DNA of 58,727 nucleotides from Firm-13 sp964579245 (lineage in GTDB: Bacteria > Bacillota > Clostridia > Saccharofermentanales > Saccharofermentanaceae): positions 1 through 58,727 of the forward strand of contig CAZOFY010000007.1 of the NCBI GenBank assembly GCA_964579245.1, given 5' to 3'. Below are positions 35,924 to 44,348 of this stretch, one piece after another. Below the pieces are notes generated by a model that worked only from the letters and a program-made list of their open reading frames with translations, ran no database searches and was not told the DNA's origin. The position numbers and the translations under genes are program-made. The first letter of the stretch is position 1. The number at the start of each line of letters is the position of its first letter.

Positions 35924-37268
35924 CAACTTGCACCCCTCTCCTGGAAAGGAAGTTGAATGAGATATTCACCAGCATGATAAATACGAACAGAACCAGGCCG
36001 ATTCCGAAAAGCGCCTGGCGGTGAAGCCCGGCCTCCGCATAACCCATCTCAAATGCAATTCCGGCTGTCAGCGGGCGTATCGAAGAAAACAGTTCCGGAA
36101 ACTTTACAATGTTTCCGGCAACCATGATCACTGCCATCGTTTCTCCGATTGCACGTCCGACACCAAGAATAACGCCGGCAAGAATACCCGACCTGGCCGC
36201 CGGGATCTGAACCTGGAAAATGGTTGACACCTTTGTGTTTCCCAGGGCAAGGGATGCCTCCGTGTAGGATTTCGGAACACTGAGAAGTGCTGTCTCCGCA
36301 ACACGAATAATCGTTGGCAAAATCATCACAGAAAGAATGAGTATAACAGCCAGAAGTCCTGATCCGGTCGAATTGATGCCCATATCCAGTGCCAGACTTC
36401 TAAGGATCGGAACAAGAACCTTCATTCCCCAGAAGCCATAAATGACAGATGGAATTCCCGCAAGAAGCTCAACCGCCGGTCGGACGATAGAGCCCATCCA
36501 CTTTGGAGCAATTTCGGCTAAAAAGACCGCGGTAAAAATCCCAACCGGCACACCGATGACGATTGCTCCCATACATGAAAAGAGGGAAGCCAGAATCATA
36601 AACCAGATACCGTATTGGGCTTGCGACGCAGATGGTGCCCAGGTTGTCCCGAACAGAAACCTGAAAAGGCCGATCTCAAGGATCGCCGGAGAGCCATATG
36701 CAAACATGTAGATTGTGATTGCTGCCACGATACCAATAGAGATACTCGCCGACAGTTTAAAGATGGATTCCGCGGCCTTTTCGATGCCTGTCATCAGAAT
36801 AGCTGATGCCGAAGCCACAAGAAGAAAGGCAATCATCAGTCCATAGCCAAGCATGTTCTCTGATTCGCAAGCGGATACTCCGGCTCGCACCGCTGCCTGC
36901 TCCATTTCCGAGAAGAAAAGCGTTTGTGCAACGACCAGCAGCAGGGAAGAAAAGAAGGACACACCGGAGAGAGTATATTTTCGAGTGGCAAGAAGGGCAA
37001 TTCCTGCCGCTCCGCCAAGAAGCGAAAGAATCATTGCAATGCGCAAGGTCATCGGCAAAGTAAGCAGCTGTCCGTCTGATAGACGGATATTCAGCATCAG
37101 TACCTGCAAACCCGTTAACCGAACAATAACATCATCGAGTCGGATCGACACATACGGAAGCAGAATGGAAAAGAGGCTAAAAACACCGAAGACAAAGCCA
37201 ACCGTGCGCACACCTGTACGCACGGTCTTCTTCGCATCCCGAATCATATTTGTGTTATTACGTTCCAA
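35913..37268 (-). CDS. pstC: Phosphate ABC transporter permease PstC with extra N-terminal membrane module
   Basis: Encodes about 451 aa if it starts at TTG 37268, which has GAGG 8 bases upstream and follows the pstS stop by 19 bp; an ATG at 37247 is the alternative. The C-terminal 290 residues are a normal PstC with the EAA-type loop ETALLSVPKSYTEASLALGNTKVS. About 150 N-terminal residues are additional and hold roughly four hydrophobic segments (VGFVFGVFSLFSILLPYVSI and later ones). Typical PstC is about 280-310 aa. The extra module may sense or stabilise the complex; its role is unknown. Confidence 0.9.
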   Translation of the reverse strand: MERNNTNMIRDAKKTVRTGVRTVGFVFGVFSLFSILLPYVSIRLDDVIVRLTGLQVLMLNIRLSDGQLLTLPMTLRIAMILSLLGGAAGIALLATRKYTLSGVSFFSSLLLVVAQTLFFSEMEQAAVRAGVSACESENMLGYGLMIAFLLVASASAILMTGIEKAAESIFKLSASISIGIVAAITIYMFAYGSPAILEIGLFRFLFGTTWAPSASQAQYGIWFMILASLFSCMGAIVIGVPVGIFTAVFLAEIAPKWMGSIVRPAVELLAGIPSVIYGFWGMKVLVPILRSLALDMGINSTGSGLLAVILILSVMILPTIIRVAETALLSVPKSYTEASLALGNTKVSTIFQVQIPAARSGILAGVILGVGRAIGETMAVIMVAGNIVKFPELFSSIRPLTAGIAFEMGYAEAGLHRQALFGIGLVLFVFIMLVNISFNFLSRRGVQVDAK

Positions 37269-37287
37269 GATGGCTACCTCGTCTCGT

Positions 37288-38217
37288 TTATTTGTTAGGA
37301 TTCGGAACAATCCCGTCATCCAGAATGATTGTCTGTCCTTCATCCGAGTAGATGAAATCGAGGAAAGCCTGTGTCAACGAATCCGTTGTTTGAGCTTTTG
37401 TAATCATTAAGAATGGGCGCTGCAGCATATATTCTCCAGATTTGACCGTCGCTTCAGAGGGAGCTACACCGCTTAGGGTGACCGCCTTCACCGTCTCATC
37501 GACCGCCGACAGCGATACATAACCTATTGCATTCGGATTTCCCGATACCGCTTGCTTTACATTCCCTGTCGAATTCTGTTCTTCTGCATAAACGGCTACA
37601 TCCTCGATATCAATCAGCTCTTCAAAAGCACCCCTGGTGCCCGAAGCCGCTTCTCGACCGATACACTGAATGATCGCGTCCGCGCCGCCGAGTTCGCTCC
37701 AATTGGTGATCTTTCCGGTAAAAATATCTTTCACTTGTTCCGGCGTAAGATCCGAGACTCCGGAAGCCGGATTCACGATAACTGCGATACCGTCATATCC
37801 GATGATATACTGATCGAACTTAGCCGGCTCTTCCGAATCCTTGAGTTGTCTGGAGAGCATTCCGATCTGGGCTGTTCCGTCGTTTACGGCTGTGGGACCC
37901 TCACCGGAACCATTGCCGCCGACTGACACCGTGACATCCGGATTCGCCAGCATGAATGCCTCGGCAAGAGCTGTGCTTACATCGGACATCGAGGTCGAGC
38001 CGGTCAACGTCAGATTGCCTGTCAGGCTTGTGGAATCTTCCGATGTTGTCATATCAATTTCAGTATCTGAGGCGCTTGTTGTACTCGAAGTACTTGGCGT
38101 AGTTGCCGCTTCTGTCTTCGCCACGGTCTCCACTGAAACTTCACCGCAAGCCGCGGAGCTGATCATCAATGCCCCCATGATCACAGCAGAGAGAAAAACC
38201 TTTGTCTTTCTTATCAT
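37288..38217 (-). CDS. pstS: Phosphate-binding lipoprotein PstS
   Basis: Encodes 309 aa. A lipoprotein signal with Cys24 (MISSAAC) leads into a Ser/Thr-rich linker (about 38-66). The binding domain has LTGSTSMSDV, the phosphate loop GNGSGEGPTAVNDGTAQIG and ASGTRGAFEEL. It captures phosphate outside the membrane and passes it to PstCA. AGGAGG lies 8 bases before the ATG. It is the first gene of the pst-pho operon and has a candidate PHO box upstream. Confidence 0.96.
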   Translation of the reverse strand: MIRKTKVFLSAVIMGALMISSAACGEVSVETVAKTEAATTPSTSSTTSASDTEIDMTTSEDSTSLTGNLTLTGSTSMSDVSTALAEAFMLANPDVTVSVGGNGSGEGPTAVNDGTAQIGMLSRQLKDSEEPAKFDQYIIGYDGIAVIVNPASGVSDLTPEQVKDIFTGKITNWSELGGADAIIQCIGREAASGTRGAFEELIDIEDVAVYAEEQNSTGNVKQAVSGNPNAIGYVSLSAVDETVKAVTLSGVAPSEATVKSGEYMLQRPFLMITKAQTTDSLTQAFLDFIYSDEGQTIILDDGIVPNPNK

Positions 38218-38278
38218 TCTTTCATCCTCCTAATTGCTTATGACTATAGAATAGACATTCGTTTTTAGACACGGATTA

Positions 38279-38311
38279 TCATGATGTAAAGAAAGGTTAT
38301 GCCCATGTAAA
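38279..38311 (-). promoter_or_regulatory. Candidate PHO box upstream of pstS
   Basis: On the minus strand TTTACA (38306-38311), ATAACC, TTTACA (38285-38290) and ATAATC follow one another at roughly 10-11-base spacing. This resembles the TT(A/T/C)ACA direct repeats bound by PhoP in Bacillus. A TATTCT or TATAGT -10 lies about 30 bp downstream without a clear -35, as expected for an activated promoter. Confidence 0.6.
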
Positions 38312-38334
38312 ATGCAAGTAAGATAAATCGCGGA

Positions 38335-38366
38335 CAAAAAAAGCCCTCCGCAGAAATACGGAGAGC
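38335..38366 (-). terminator. Terminator after the Smr gene
   Basis: Minus-strand stem GCTCTCCG/CGGAGGGC (38343-38350 with 38359-38366, one wobble) is followed by TTTTTTT. It insulates pstS from the Smr gene. Confidence 0.85.
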
Positions 38367-38392
38367 TCGATTCCAAGTACCTGTCAGCCTGA

Positions 38393-38737
38393 TCACTTCA
38401 ATACAACAATTGTGATCCCGTCATTGGCTCTGGCCCAGTCAGGATCAGTCCGGAATGCCGGACATATCTCGACCAGACTTCGACCGGGCTTCTCAAACGG
38501 ACCGAACTGTTCACCGGGACAAAAGGCTTTGATCCTGCCTTCATGCTTCATATTCCTTAAACATTCGTGAGTCGCCGACTTCAAGGAACCGCCGCACCCC
38601 GAGGATCCGTATCCATGAATGACCTTGACCTGATTAATCCCGATGCGTCGCATCGTATTCAATTCCAGCTGAAGCTTTCTCATAGCTCCCTCGACCCGAG
38701 GCATTCCGTCTTCAATGTTGATAATACTTGCTGCCAT
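38393..38737 (-). CDS. Small Smr-domain protein
   Basis: Encodes 114 aa. The VKVIHGYGSSGCGGSLKSATHECL segment is the HGxG core of Smr domains, the nuclease domain also found at the MutS2 C-terminus. The N-terminal helix (VEGAMRKLQLELNTMRRIGI) matches the domain start. Stand-alone Smr proteins can act on ribosome-bound mRNA or DNA; the substrate here is not known. AGAGG lies 5 bases before the ATG. Confidence 0.82.
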   Translation of the reverse strand: MAASIINIEDGMPRVEGAMRKLQLELNTMRRIGINQVKVIHGYGSSGCGGSLKSATHECLRNMKHEGRIKAFCPGEQFGPFEKPGRSLVEICPAFRTDPDWARANDGITIVVLK

Positions 38738-38895
38738 ACTTACCTCTCGAAAAATAACAAGACCAACTTTGACCCCGATGACCTGAAAAAGCCTGTCAAG
38801 AAAAGCTTGTTATGATTACTTCTGTGATAAACGAAGAAAATGAATCATCAAGAAATCTCGAAAAACAGACTTCCGCCATCATTATTAACAGTTCG

Positions 38896-38904
38896 ATTAT
38901 ACCA
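38896..38904 (-). promoter_or_regulatory. Extended -10 promoter, probably for the Smr gene
   Basis: On the minus strand TGGTATAAT reads as an extended -10 box with no good -35. It implies a leader of about 150 nt before the Smr ATG, which is long for so small a gene. Confidence 0.5.
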
Positions 38905-38933
38905 CATTTTTATTGTGTTTAGAGACGATTTTC

Positions 38934-38963
38934 CTGAAAAAGTCATAGCTTGTTTGTTATAAT
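38934..38963 (+). promoter_or_regulatory. Promoter giving a leaderless mRNA
   Basis: CTGAAA (38934-38939) and TATAAT (38958-38963) are 18 bp apart. The ATG of the pseudouridine synthase begins 7 bp after the -10 box, which is where transcription normally starts. No Shine-Dalgarno sequence is present. Confidence 0.65.
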
Positions 38964-38969
38964 CAGCAC

Positions 38970-39704
38970 ATGAGACTGGATCGATATCTTTCAAATTCAG
39001 GTTATGGCACCCGGTCAGACGTACGTTCTCTGATTCGTTCGGGACGCGTCACGGTCAACAGCCACCCGATTGCGGACCCCTCCTTTTCCGGGTTTTCGGA
39101 AAAGGATAGTATTGTTGCGATCGACGGTGAGCCGATCCGTTTTTCCCGGTATCTTTACATAGCACTGAACAAACCGGACGAGTATTTGACAGCTATGGAG
39201 GATAAGAGACTTCCAACCGTCGCAGAGCTTCTTCCCGCCGATCTTCTCGGGAAAGGAATATCCCCGGTTGGCCGGCTGGATTATCATACGACCGGCCTGT
39301 TACTGCTGACGAATAACGGTACGCTTGCCCATCGTTTGACGAGCCCGAAGTGGCACGCGGAGAAAGTGTATCGAGTTACATATGAAGGGCCGGCCTTGAC
39401 TTTTGCCGACCAGGAGCTGTTCAGAAACGGAATGACTCTTCACGAGAACGGACGCGAACCGGAACAACTGGCGCCTGCAAAGCTTGAACCGCTGAGTGAT
39501 AATACTTGTCTTTTGACGCTGACCGAAGGTAAATCCCACCAGGTCAAACGTATGTTGGCACAAGTCGATCGCCCGGTTATAGCATTACATAGAAAAAGCG
39601 TTGCCGGCATCTGTCTTCAGCCATCACAGAAGCCCGGAGACTTTCGCATGTTGGACAAATCCGAAGTCCAGCAACTCTTTATGGTAACGAAAATGGATGC
39701 ATAA
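38970..39704 (+). CDS. RsuA/RluB-family pseudouridine synthase
   Basis: Encodes 244 aa. An N-terminal S4 RNA-binding domain (MRLDRYLSNSGYGTRSDVRSLIRSGRVTVN, starting at residue 1) is followed by the synthase domain with catalytic Asp in PVGRLDYHTTGLLLLTN (about 102) and the KSHQVKRML motif. It isomerises a uridine in rRNA; 16S versus 23S specificity cannot be decided here. It appears leaderless, with TATAAT directly before the ATG. It converges on the next gene. Confidence 0.92.
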   Translation: MRLDRYLSNSGYGTRSDVRSLIRSGRVTVNSHPIADPSFSGFSEKDSIVAIDGEPIRFSRYLYIALNKPDEYLTAMEDKRLPTVAELLPADLLGKGISPVGRLDYHTTGLLLLTNNGTLAHRLTSPKWHAEKVYRVTYEGPALTFADQELFRNGMTLHENGREPEQLAPAKLEPLSDNTCLLTLTEGKSHQVKRMLAQVDRPVIALHRKSVAGICLQPSQKPGDFRMLDKSEVQQLFMVTKMDA

Positions 39705-39723
39705 CAAATATAATGAAAAGGAA

Positions 39724-40830
39724 TCAGGCAGCGTCACTTTCTTGCGTTGTTATACTTTCTTCTTTCTCGGCAGTACCGGAATACACAACGATTTTTCCGT
39801 TCATCTCTTCAAATTGACGAATCAGTTCGTCCTGTTTCCTAATAAGCTCGGTAACAAAAAGCTCTGCTCCGGTCTGGTTCTCCGTCGTTGCCGCTATTCC
39901 CATAACAACAAGCTTATCTCCGGATTGCCACTTGGTCGAATACCCGAGAGCCTGATAAATCTTCGGATCATTAAAGCGAAGACCAAAGATGTGTATCACA
40001 GAATCATCAGGATCTTTTCCATATTCCTCCGGCTTCAATTCCCGAAGTTTATAGCTGTCTTGTCTCGAATACCGAAGCGGTTCAATCGTCGCAAATTCCT
40101 CCGTGGTAAGAGCCAGACGCAAGGATTCATAAAATCCGTCCAGATTCTGTAAATAATCAATAAAATAGGGCATGGTGGGTTCATCAAAAAAAACGATATC
40201 CGGAGCGGCAGAAAGATATGCAAATGCCATCATAGACTGTGTCATCATATCAACATCACTTGAGGCCGGATCGGCAAAGCCGATTTCGGCATTAATGATG
40301 TAAGGGTTATTGTAGGACATTTTATCGACAGCAAAGAACGTCAGACCCGAAGTATCCTGCTTGAAATGGCCGATATTTACGATGCGGATATCGAAACGAT
40401 TACCGTTCAGCATCTGATTGCCGGCAAATATCACGAAGATAATCGCCAGAACCGCAAGAACGTACTTCCACCAGGAGTAATAAATATAGGTTTCCCATTC
40501 GCGCTTGGTTTTGCCGTAATACTTCTTTGCTGTCTCGTGCGCCTCGACCTCCGCCTCTTTTTGAGCGGCACGTCCGGAAGCGATCTCATAAGCCTCGGTA
40601 ATTTTGGCAAGATTCTCAAGGTCCTTCTCAATGCGATAACGCTTTGTCAGATTGTAGAACCGATGGTCTACCATCTCCGGTTTGGCATCTTCCTTCAGTG
40701 AAAGCAAATGAAACGCTTCTTCCCGAGTCATCTTCGACGTCGAAAGCGTCACTTCGGTCTCTGTCATACCCGGCTTGATTTCCGCTTCTACAGCACTTAC
40801 ATCCACTTGGTCCTTGTTGATCTCGTCCAT
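39724..40830 (-). CDS. Single-pass membrane protein with J-like N-terminus, unknown function
   Basis: Encodes 368 aa. Residues 34-95 look like a degenerate J-domain helix bundle (TREEAFHLLSLKEDAKPEMVDHRFYNLTKRY) but lack the HPD tripeptide, so DnaK stimulation is unlikely. One membrane segment (about 128-148, WWKYVLAVLAIIFVIFAGN) separates it from an extracytoplasmic domain of about 220 residues I do not recognise. The C-terminus is Glu/Thr-rich. AGAGGAG precedes the ATG. Confidence 0.7.
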   Translation of the reverse strand: MDEINKDQVDVSAVEAEIKPGMTETEVTLSTSKMTREEAFHLLSLKEDAKPEMVDHRFYNLTKRYRIEKDLENLAKITEAYEIASGRAAQKEAEVEAHETAKKYYGKTKREWETYIYYSWWKYVLAVLAIIFVIFAGNQMLNGNRFDIRIVNIGHFKQDTSGLTFFAVDKMSYNNPYIINAEIGFADPASSDVDMMTQSMMAFAYLSAAPDIVFFDEPTMPYFIDYLQNLDGFYESLRLALTTEEFATIEPLRYSRQDSYKLRELKPEEYGKDPDDSVIHIFGLRFNDPKIYQALGYSTKWQSGDKLVVMGIAATTENQTGAELFVTELIRKQDELIRQFEEMNGKIVVYSGTAEKEESITTQESDAA

Positions 40831-41093
40831 TTCTCTCCTCTATTCAGTGACATCACATGATTCTGATTCTGCTTTGATCCGACGAGTTTCCCTGAAATGG
40901 AGTTGTTGTCGGATCCCTATGTCCTGACTGAACGCAAGCCAGCCTATGATCGATGTTACATTTTCGTTTTGAGATAGTCAAGCGATGCGATAAGATTGCC
41001 GCATATTTTTTTCGGATGCGAAGCCTCATTTTCTGCTGATGTCACCCTGAAATACCATGTATATAATACCAGAACAGCGGATTATTAAAAGAA
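40831..41093. other. Intergenic stretch without a recognised gene
   Basis: No open frame with a ribosome binding site is seen on either strand. It must hold the promoter of the gene ending at 39724; I see no convincing hexamer pair. Confidence 0.5.
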
Positions 41094-41125
41094 CAGAAAA
41101 GCCCCTCTTTCGTTTCGCGGGGCTC
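41094..41125 (-). terminator. Terminator after the DUF7010 gene
   Basis: Minus-strand stem GAGCCCC/GGGGCTTTTC encloses a loop of about 13 bases (41119-41125 with 41101-41105) and is followed by a short U-tract. Confidence 0.75.
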
Positions 41126-41145
41126 TAAACCACGACTAAAATAGG

Positions 41146-41709
41146 TTAAATGGTCTTGTTTTGAACCAGAAGACGAACGGACAGGACAGCCCCAAGAACT
41201 ACCATGAGTATTCCGACTGCAGCATTCCCGAATGTCAGTCCCACGACCAGAGCCAGGATTGTCTCTGCAATGGATAGGACAATATAGGCTTTCGCCTCAT
41301 ACAACCATCCGAAAGGAAGTAAATGCGCACCAAAAATCATCGCGTACAACATGATCATTCTGTCCGGGCACTCAGAAAAAGCCCACATGACAATCAGGAT
41401 ATAGAGCAACTGGTTCATCGTACACAAGAATCCGAGTTTGTTGATGGGATTGTCCTTATTTGCGAACAGATCCGCCTTCATGATCTTTGCGAAAAGACAC
41501 GCCACCGGCATCAAGAGCACGGAGCAACAGAAGGCGCCCATATTCTTCTGTGAAGTAGTCAATGCTGTCATCTGAATACCGGTGATCAATGCCCAGAGGA
41601 CAACGGATGCCATGATAAAAGGCAGGCCCCTCTTCTGAGACTGGATATTCTCCTTTTTTAGTTCTGGCAAACACAAGGATCTGTTCATCGCGTCAGGTTG
41701 TACTTTCAT
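41146..41709 (-). CDS. DUF7010-like integral membrane protein
   Basis: Encodes 187 aa from the ATG at 41709 (AAGGAG about 10 bases upstream); the longer frame overlaps the previous gene too far. Roughly six membrane segments and the motifs KRGLPFIMASVVLWALITG and FGAHLLPFGWLYEAKAYI match what I recall of the DUF7010 family. It overlaps the DUF3021-like gene and is third in a LytTR-led operon. Function unknown. Confidence 0.7.
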   Translation of the reverse strand: MKVQPDAMNRSLCLPELKKENIQSQKRGLPFIMASVVLWALITGIQMTALTTSQKNMGAFCCSVLLMPVACLFAKIMKADLFANKDNPINKLGFLCTMNQLLYILIVMWAFSECPDRMIMLYAMIFGAHLLPFGWLYEAKAYIVLSIAETILALVVGLTFGNAAVGILMVVLGAVLSVRLLVQNKTI

Positions 41710-42154
41710 CTCTTCTTTTCTCCTTATATCGATCCAATTGAACGGTATATTCCTTACCCTGCTTTCTGCAAACTGTCTGATCCAAAACAATGCAGACCAG
41801 GTATAAAAGCACGATAATCCCGACAAATATCACCCATTGGATTACAGTACCGGCTCCGCTGAATAATCCTGCAGCGTACAGAAACGCAATCTGTGTCGGA
41901 AGAAACAACGCGACAAATCCATTGAGTCGAAAGATAAAGCCTTTTCTTTTGATGAAGAAGTTTGAAAAGAAAAAAACAAACTCAATGGCTGCCAGTACAC
42001 AAAAAGCAAGAAGCATTCCCAAGAAATCCACTCCGATATCTTTTTTGCCTGTTAGCAAGCAGATGATCAGCGCCAGGAGCACAAACCACGAAAAGCTATA
42101 AGCCACACCGTCCCGAATGCAGGCAAACAAACTCTTTGATAAGATTTTCTTCAT
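41693..42154 (-). CDS. DUF3021-like four-helix membrane protein
   Basis: Encodes 153 aa with four hydrophobic segments (about 20-38, 44-65, 78-98, 103-124). Its size, topology and position immediately after a LytTR gene (ATGA overlap) are typical of the DUF3021 family, whose members often accompany LytTR regulators and act as their membrane inhibitors or sensors. GGAGG lies 7 bases before the ATG. Confidence 0.72.
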   Translation of the reverse strand: MKKILSKSLFACIRDGVAYSFSWFVLLALIICLLTGKKDIGVDFLGMLLAFCVLAAIEFVFFFSNFFIKRKGFIFRLNGFVALFLPTQIAFLYAAGLFSGAGTVIQWVIFVGIIVLLYLVCIVLDQTVCRKQGKEYTVQLDRYKEKRRDESTT

Positions 42155-42600
42155 CCTTTTCCCTCCGTATAAATCAATGTCCTGAAAGCCTTCACGTACC
42201 GTCTCGAGATGACGACAACCTCGCCGTTACATAAAGTCGCCAGAATATTTCTGGTCAGTTCCGGCTTCAGCGACTCGATCTTTGTCACGTTGATTATGAT
42301 TGCCTTCGAACATCGGAAGAAGTCCTTGTCATTTAGCCTTCCCTCAAGCTCGTACAAACGCATCTGGATCTCGTATGATTTGTCCTTTGTATAGAGGAAT
42401 GTCTTATTGTCGACCGTCTCAAAATAAAGAATATCCTTCGCATGGACATAAACTGTCCCAAACTCGGAAATGCAAGCGAACCTCTCATCAAAGGAAAGGA
42501 TATGTCTTTGCAAATTCCGGATAATGGCATCACGTTTTCTGCAATGTATCTCCACAGATGTCTCGGCATTGCCTGCATTCTCAGAAATGAAAATCTTCAT
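42151..42600 (-). CDS. LytTR-domain DNA-binding regulator without receiver domain
   Basis: Encodes 149 aa from the ATG at 42600; TTG codons just upstream with GGGAGG nearer optimal spacing are alternatives. Residues 40-140 form the LytTR fold (VYVHAKDILYFETVDNKTFLYTKD ... FFRCSKAIIINVTKIESL ... VISRRYVKAFR). No REC domain is present, so it is probably controlled by the adjacent membrane protein. First gene of a three-gene operon. Confidence 0.88.
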   Translation of the reverse strand: MKIFISENAGNAETSVEIHCRKRDAIIRNLQRHILSFDERFACISEFGTVYVHAKDILYFETVDNKTFLYTKDKSYEIQMRLYELEGRLNDKDFFRCSKAIIINVTKIESLKPELTRNILATLCNGEVVVISRRYVKAFRTLIYTEGKG

Positions 42601-42803
42601 CAAATCTCTTTTATCCTCCCGCAAATCACCTATGTTCCCATTCTACACGTATAAATTCTGTTGGCTATATCTCTATTGGCAAGCGGTACACAACGGTATG
42701 CTGAGATGCCCGAATCGATTTAGAATGTCATAATCTTTATCTGTTTATCGTAATATCATCTTTCTGTTATTACGAACACATATAGATCTCCACGGGAAGT
42801 AAA

Positions 42804-42854
42804 AAAATCAGAAAAAGACACCTTACATCCGGTGATTCACCAAGTAAAGTGTCT
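42804..42854 (-). terminator. Terminator of the aspS/gatC-gatA-gatB operon
   Basis: Minus-strand stem AGACACTTTAC/GTAAGGTGTCT (42844-42854 with 42816-42826, near perfect) is followed by TTTTTC and a further U-run. It closes the transamidase operon 70 bp after gatB. Confidence 0.88.
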
Positions 42855-42921
42855 CTAATCTGAACCTGAATTTACATGATTTCCCTCAACAATAAATAAA
42901 AGTATCGATCCAGCACGGTCC

Positions 42922-44346
42922 CTACATGTTGCTTAACTTCTTATCAAGAAGTTCCCGAATAACATCTGTATCGGCAGTATTCTTTAATGCTCTGATACAG
43001 GCTCCGAATATTGCTTGCTTCGCTTTAACTTTTCCATTTTTAAAGTCTTCGAGTGCTTGGGCATTTTCCAAAAGAACACTGTCCATTACGCTTTCGATCG
43101 TTGCTGTATCTACCTTGGCATCGAGTGCATTTTCCTTGCAAAACGCTACAGGATCTACACCCGTTTCGATGACAGCCGCTAAAATCTTCTTGCCACTCAT
43201 TCTATTAATCGATCCACTGTCAACCATTTTAATAATCTCAGAAAGATCCTGTGCACGTATTTCCAAGTCATTCAGTAATTTGCCGTTTTTACGAAGAATT
43301 CCCACGCAATCCGTTAATATCCATCCGGATGCATTTTTTGCATCACAACCACGCGCCACAACATCATCCAATAATTTACTCGCATTGTGATTATGAATAA
43401 GCATATCAATTTCTTTTTCTGATATACCGGCGTCTCGATAAGTATCTGCTTTCTCATCGATCGCTATCGGCTTCATCGTTATTATTTTTTCCAGCCATTC
43501 ATCATCAATAATAATCGGCATCAAATTAGGGTCAGGAAAATAACGATAGTCCGCTGCTGTTTCCTTGTTACGCATAGCAAATGTCTTGCCGCTCACGTCA
43601 TCGAAACGTCTTGTTTCCTGCACTAACTCTTCTGTCTCAAATTCAATTGCATCCATATGTCGCTGTGTCTCATAACAGATCGCTTTTTCGATTGCCTCGA
43701 AAGAAGCCATATTCTTTATCTCTGAACGGACACCAAATTCCGTGCTACCTTCCGGACGAACAGAAACGTTGACATCACAACGCATAGCGCCTTCTTCACA
43801 TTCAGAGATACCACCGGAACGGAGCATGGATTTTAGCTTATTAAGGTAAACGATTACTTCTTCTACACTGCGAAAATCCGGTTGTGTAACAATCTCAATC
43901 AAAGGAACGCTGGTACGGTTAAAATCAATGTTCGAAACCTTACCTGCGTGAACCAACTTACCCGCATCCTCTTCCATATGAATCTGCTTGATATGAATAT
44001 CTCTTTCTCCGGTAGAAGTCTTGAGAGTTACACACCCATTCGTACAGATCGGATGGTTCAACTGTGTGCACTGATAGGCACAGGGAAGGTCAGGATAAAA
44101 ATAATTCTTCTTATCAAATGTGGTATATCTGCTGATTTCGCAGTTGAGCATGAGACCTGCTGTAACGGCGAGTTCAACGACCTTTTTATTCATAACAGGC
44201 AACATTCCGGGCATACCACAGCAAGCCGGGCATACACAATCATTTGGTTCCTTAGCTGCAGAATGTCCTCCACACGAGCAGAATATCTTAGATTCGGTAC
44301 TAAGTTCTACATGGGTTTCAAGACCAATAACCACTTCATATTTCAT
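42922..44346 (-). CDS. gatB: Asp-tRNA(Asn)/Glu-tRNA(Gln) amidotransferase subunit B
   Basis: Encodes 474 aa, full length. The cradle domain has YEVVIGLETHVEL, FCSC plus CVCPACCGMPGMLPVMN, then KKNYFYPDLPCAYQ, GGISECEEGAMRCDVNVS and DYRYFPDPNLMP. The C-terminal helical and YqeY-like tail domains (about 300-474) that hold tRNA are complete. GatB phosphorylates the aminoacyl-tRNA side chain and transfers ammonia. It is 2 bp after the gatA-like gene. Two neighbouring Cys residues in CPACC fit the structural zinc site. No defect is visible, in contrast to GatA. Confidence 0.95.
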   Translation of the reverse strand: MKYEVVIGLETHVELSTESKIFCSCGGHSAAKEPNDCVCPACCGMPGMLPVMNKKVVELAVTAGLMLNCEISRYTTFDKKNYFYPDLPCAYQCTQLNHPICTNGCVTLKTSTGERDIHIKQIHMEEDAGKLVHAGKVSNIDFNRTSVPLIEIVTQPDFRSVEEVIVYLNKLKSMLRSGGISECEEGAMRCDVNVSVRPEGSTEFGVRSEIKNMASFEAIEKAICYETQRHMDAIEFETEELVQETRRFDDVSGKTFAMRNKETAADYRYFPDPNLMPIIIDDEWLEKIITMKPIAIDEKADTYRDAGISEKEIDMLIHNHNASKLLDDVVARGCDAKNASGWILTDCVGILRKNGKLLNDLEIRAQDLSEIIKMVDSGSINRMSGKKILAAVIETGVDPVAFCKENALDAKVDTATIESVMDSVLLENAQALEDFKNGKVKAKQAIFGACIRALKNTADTDVIRELLDKKLSNM

Positions 44347-44348
44347 CT

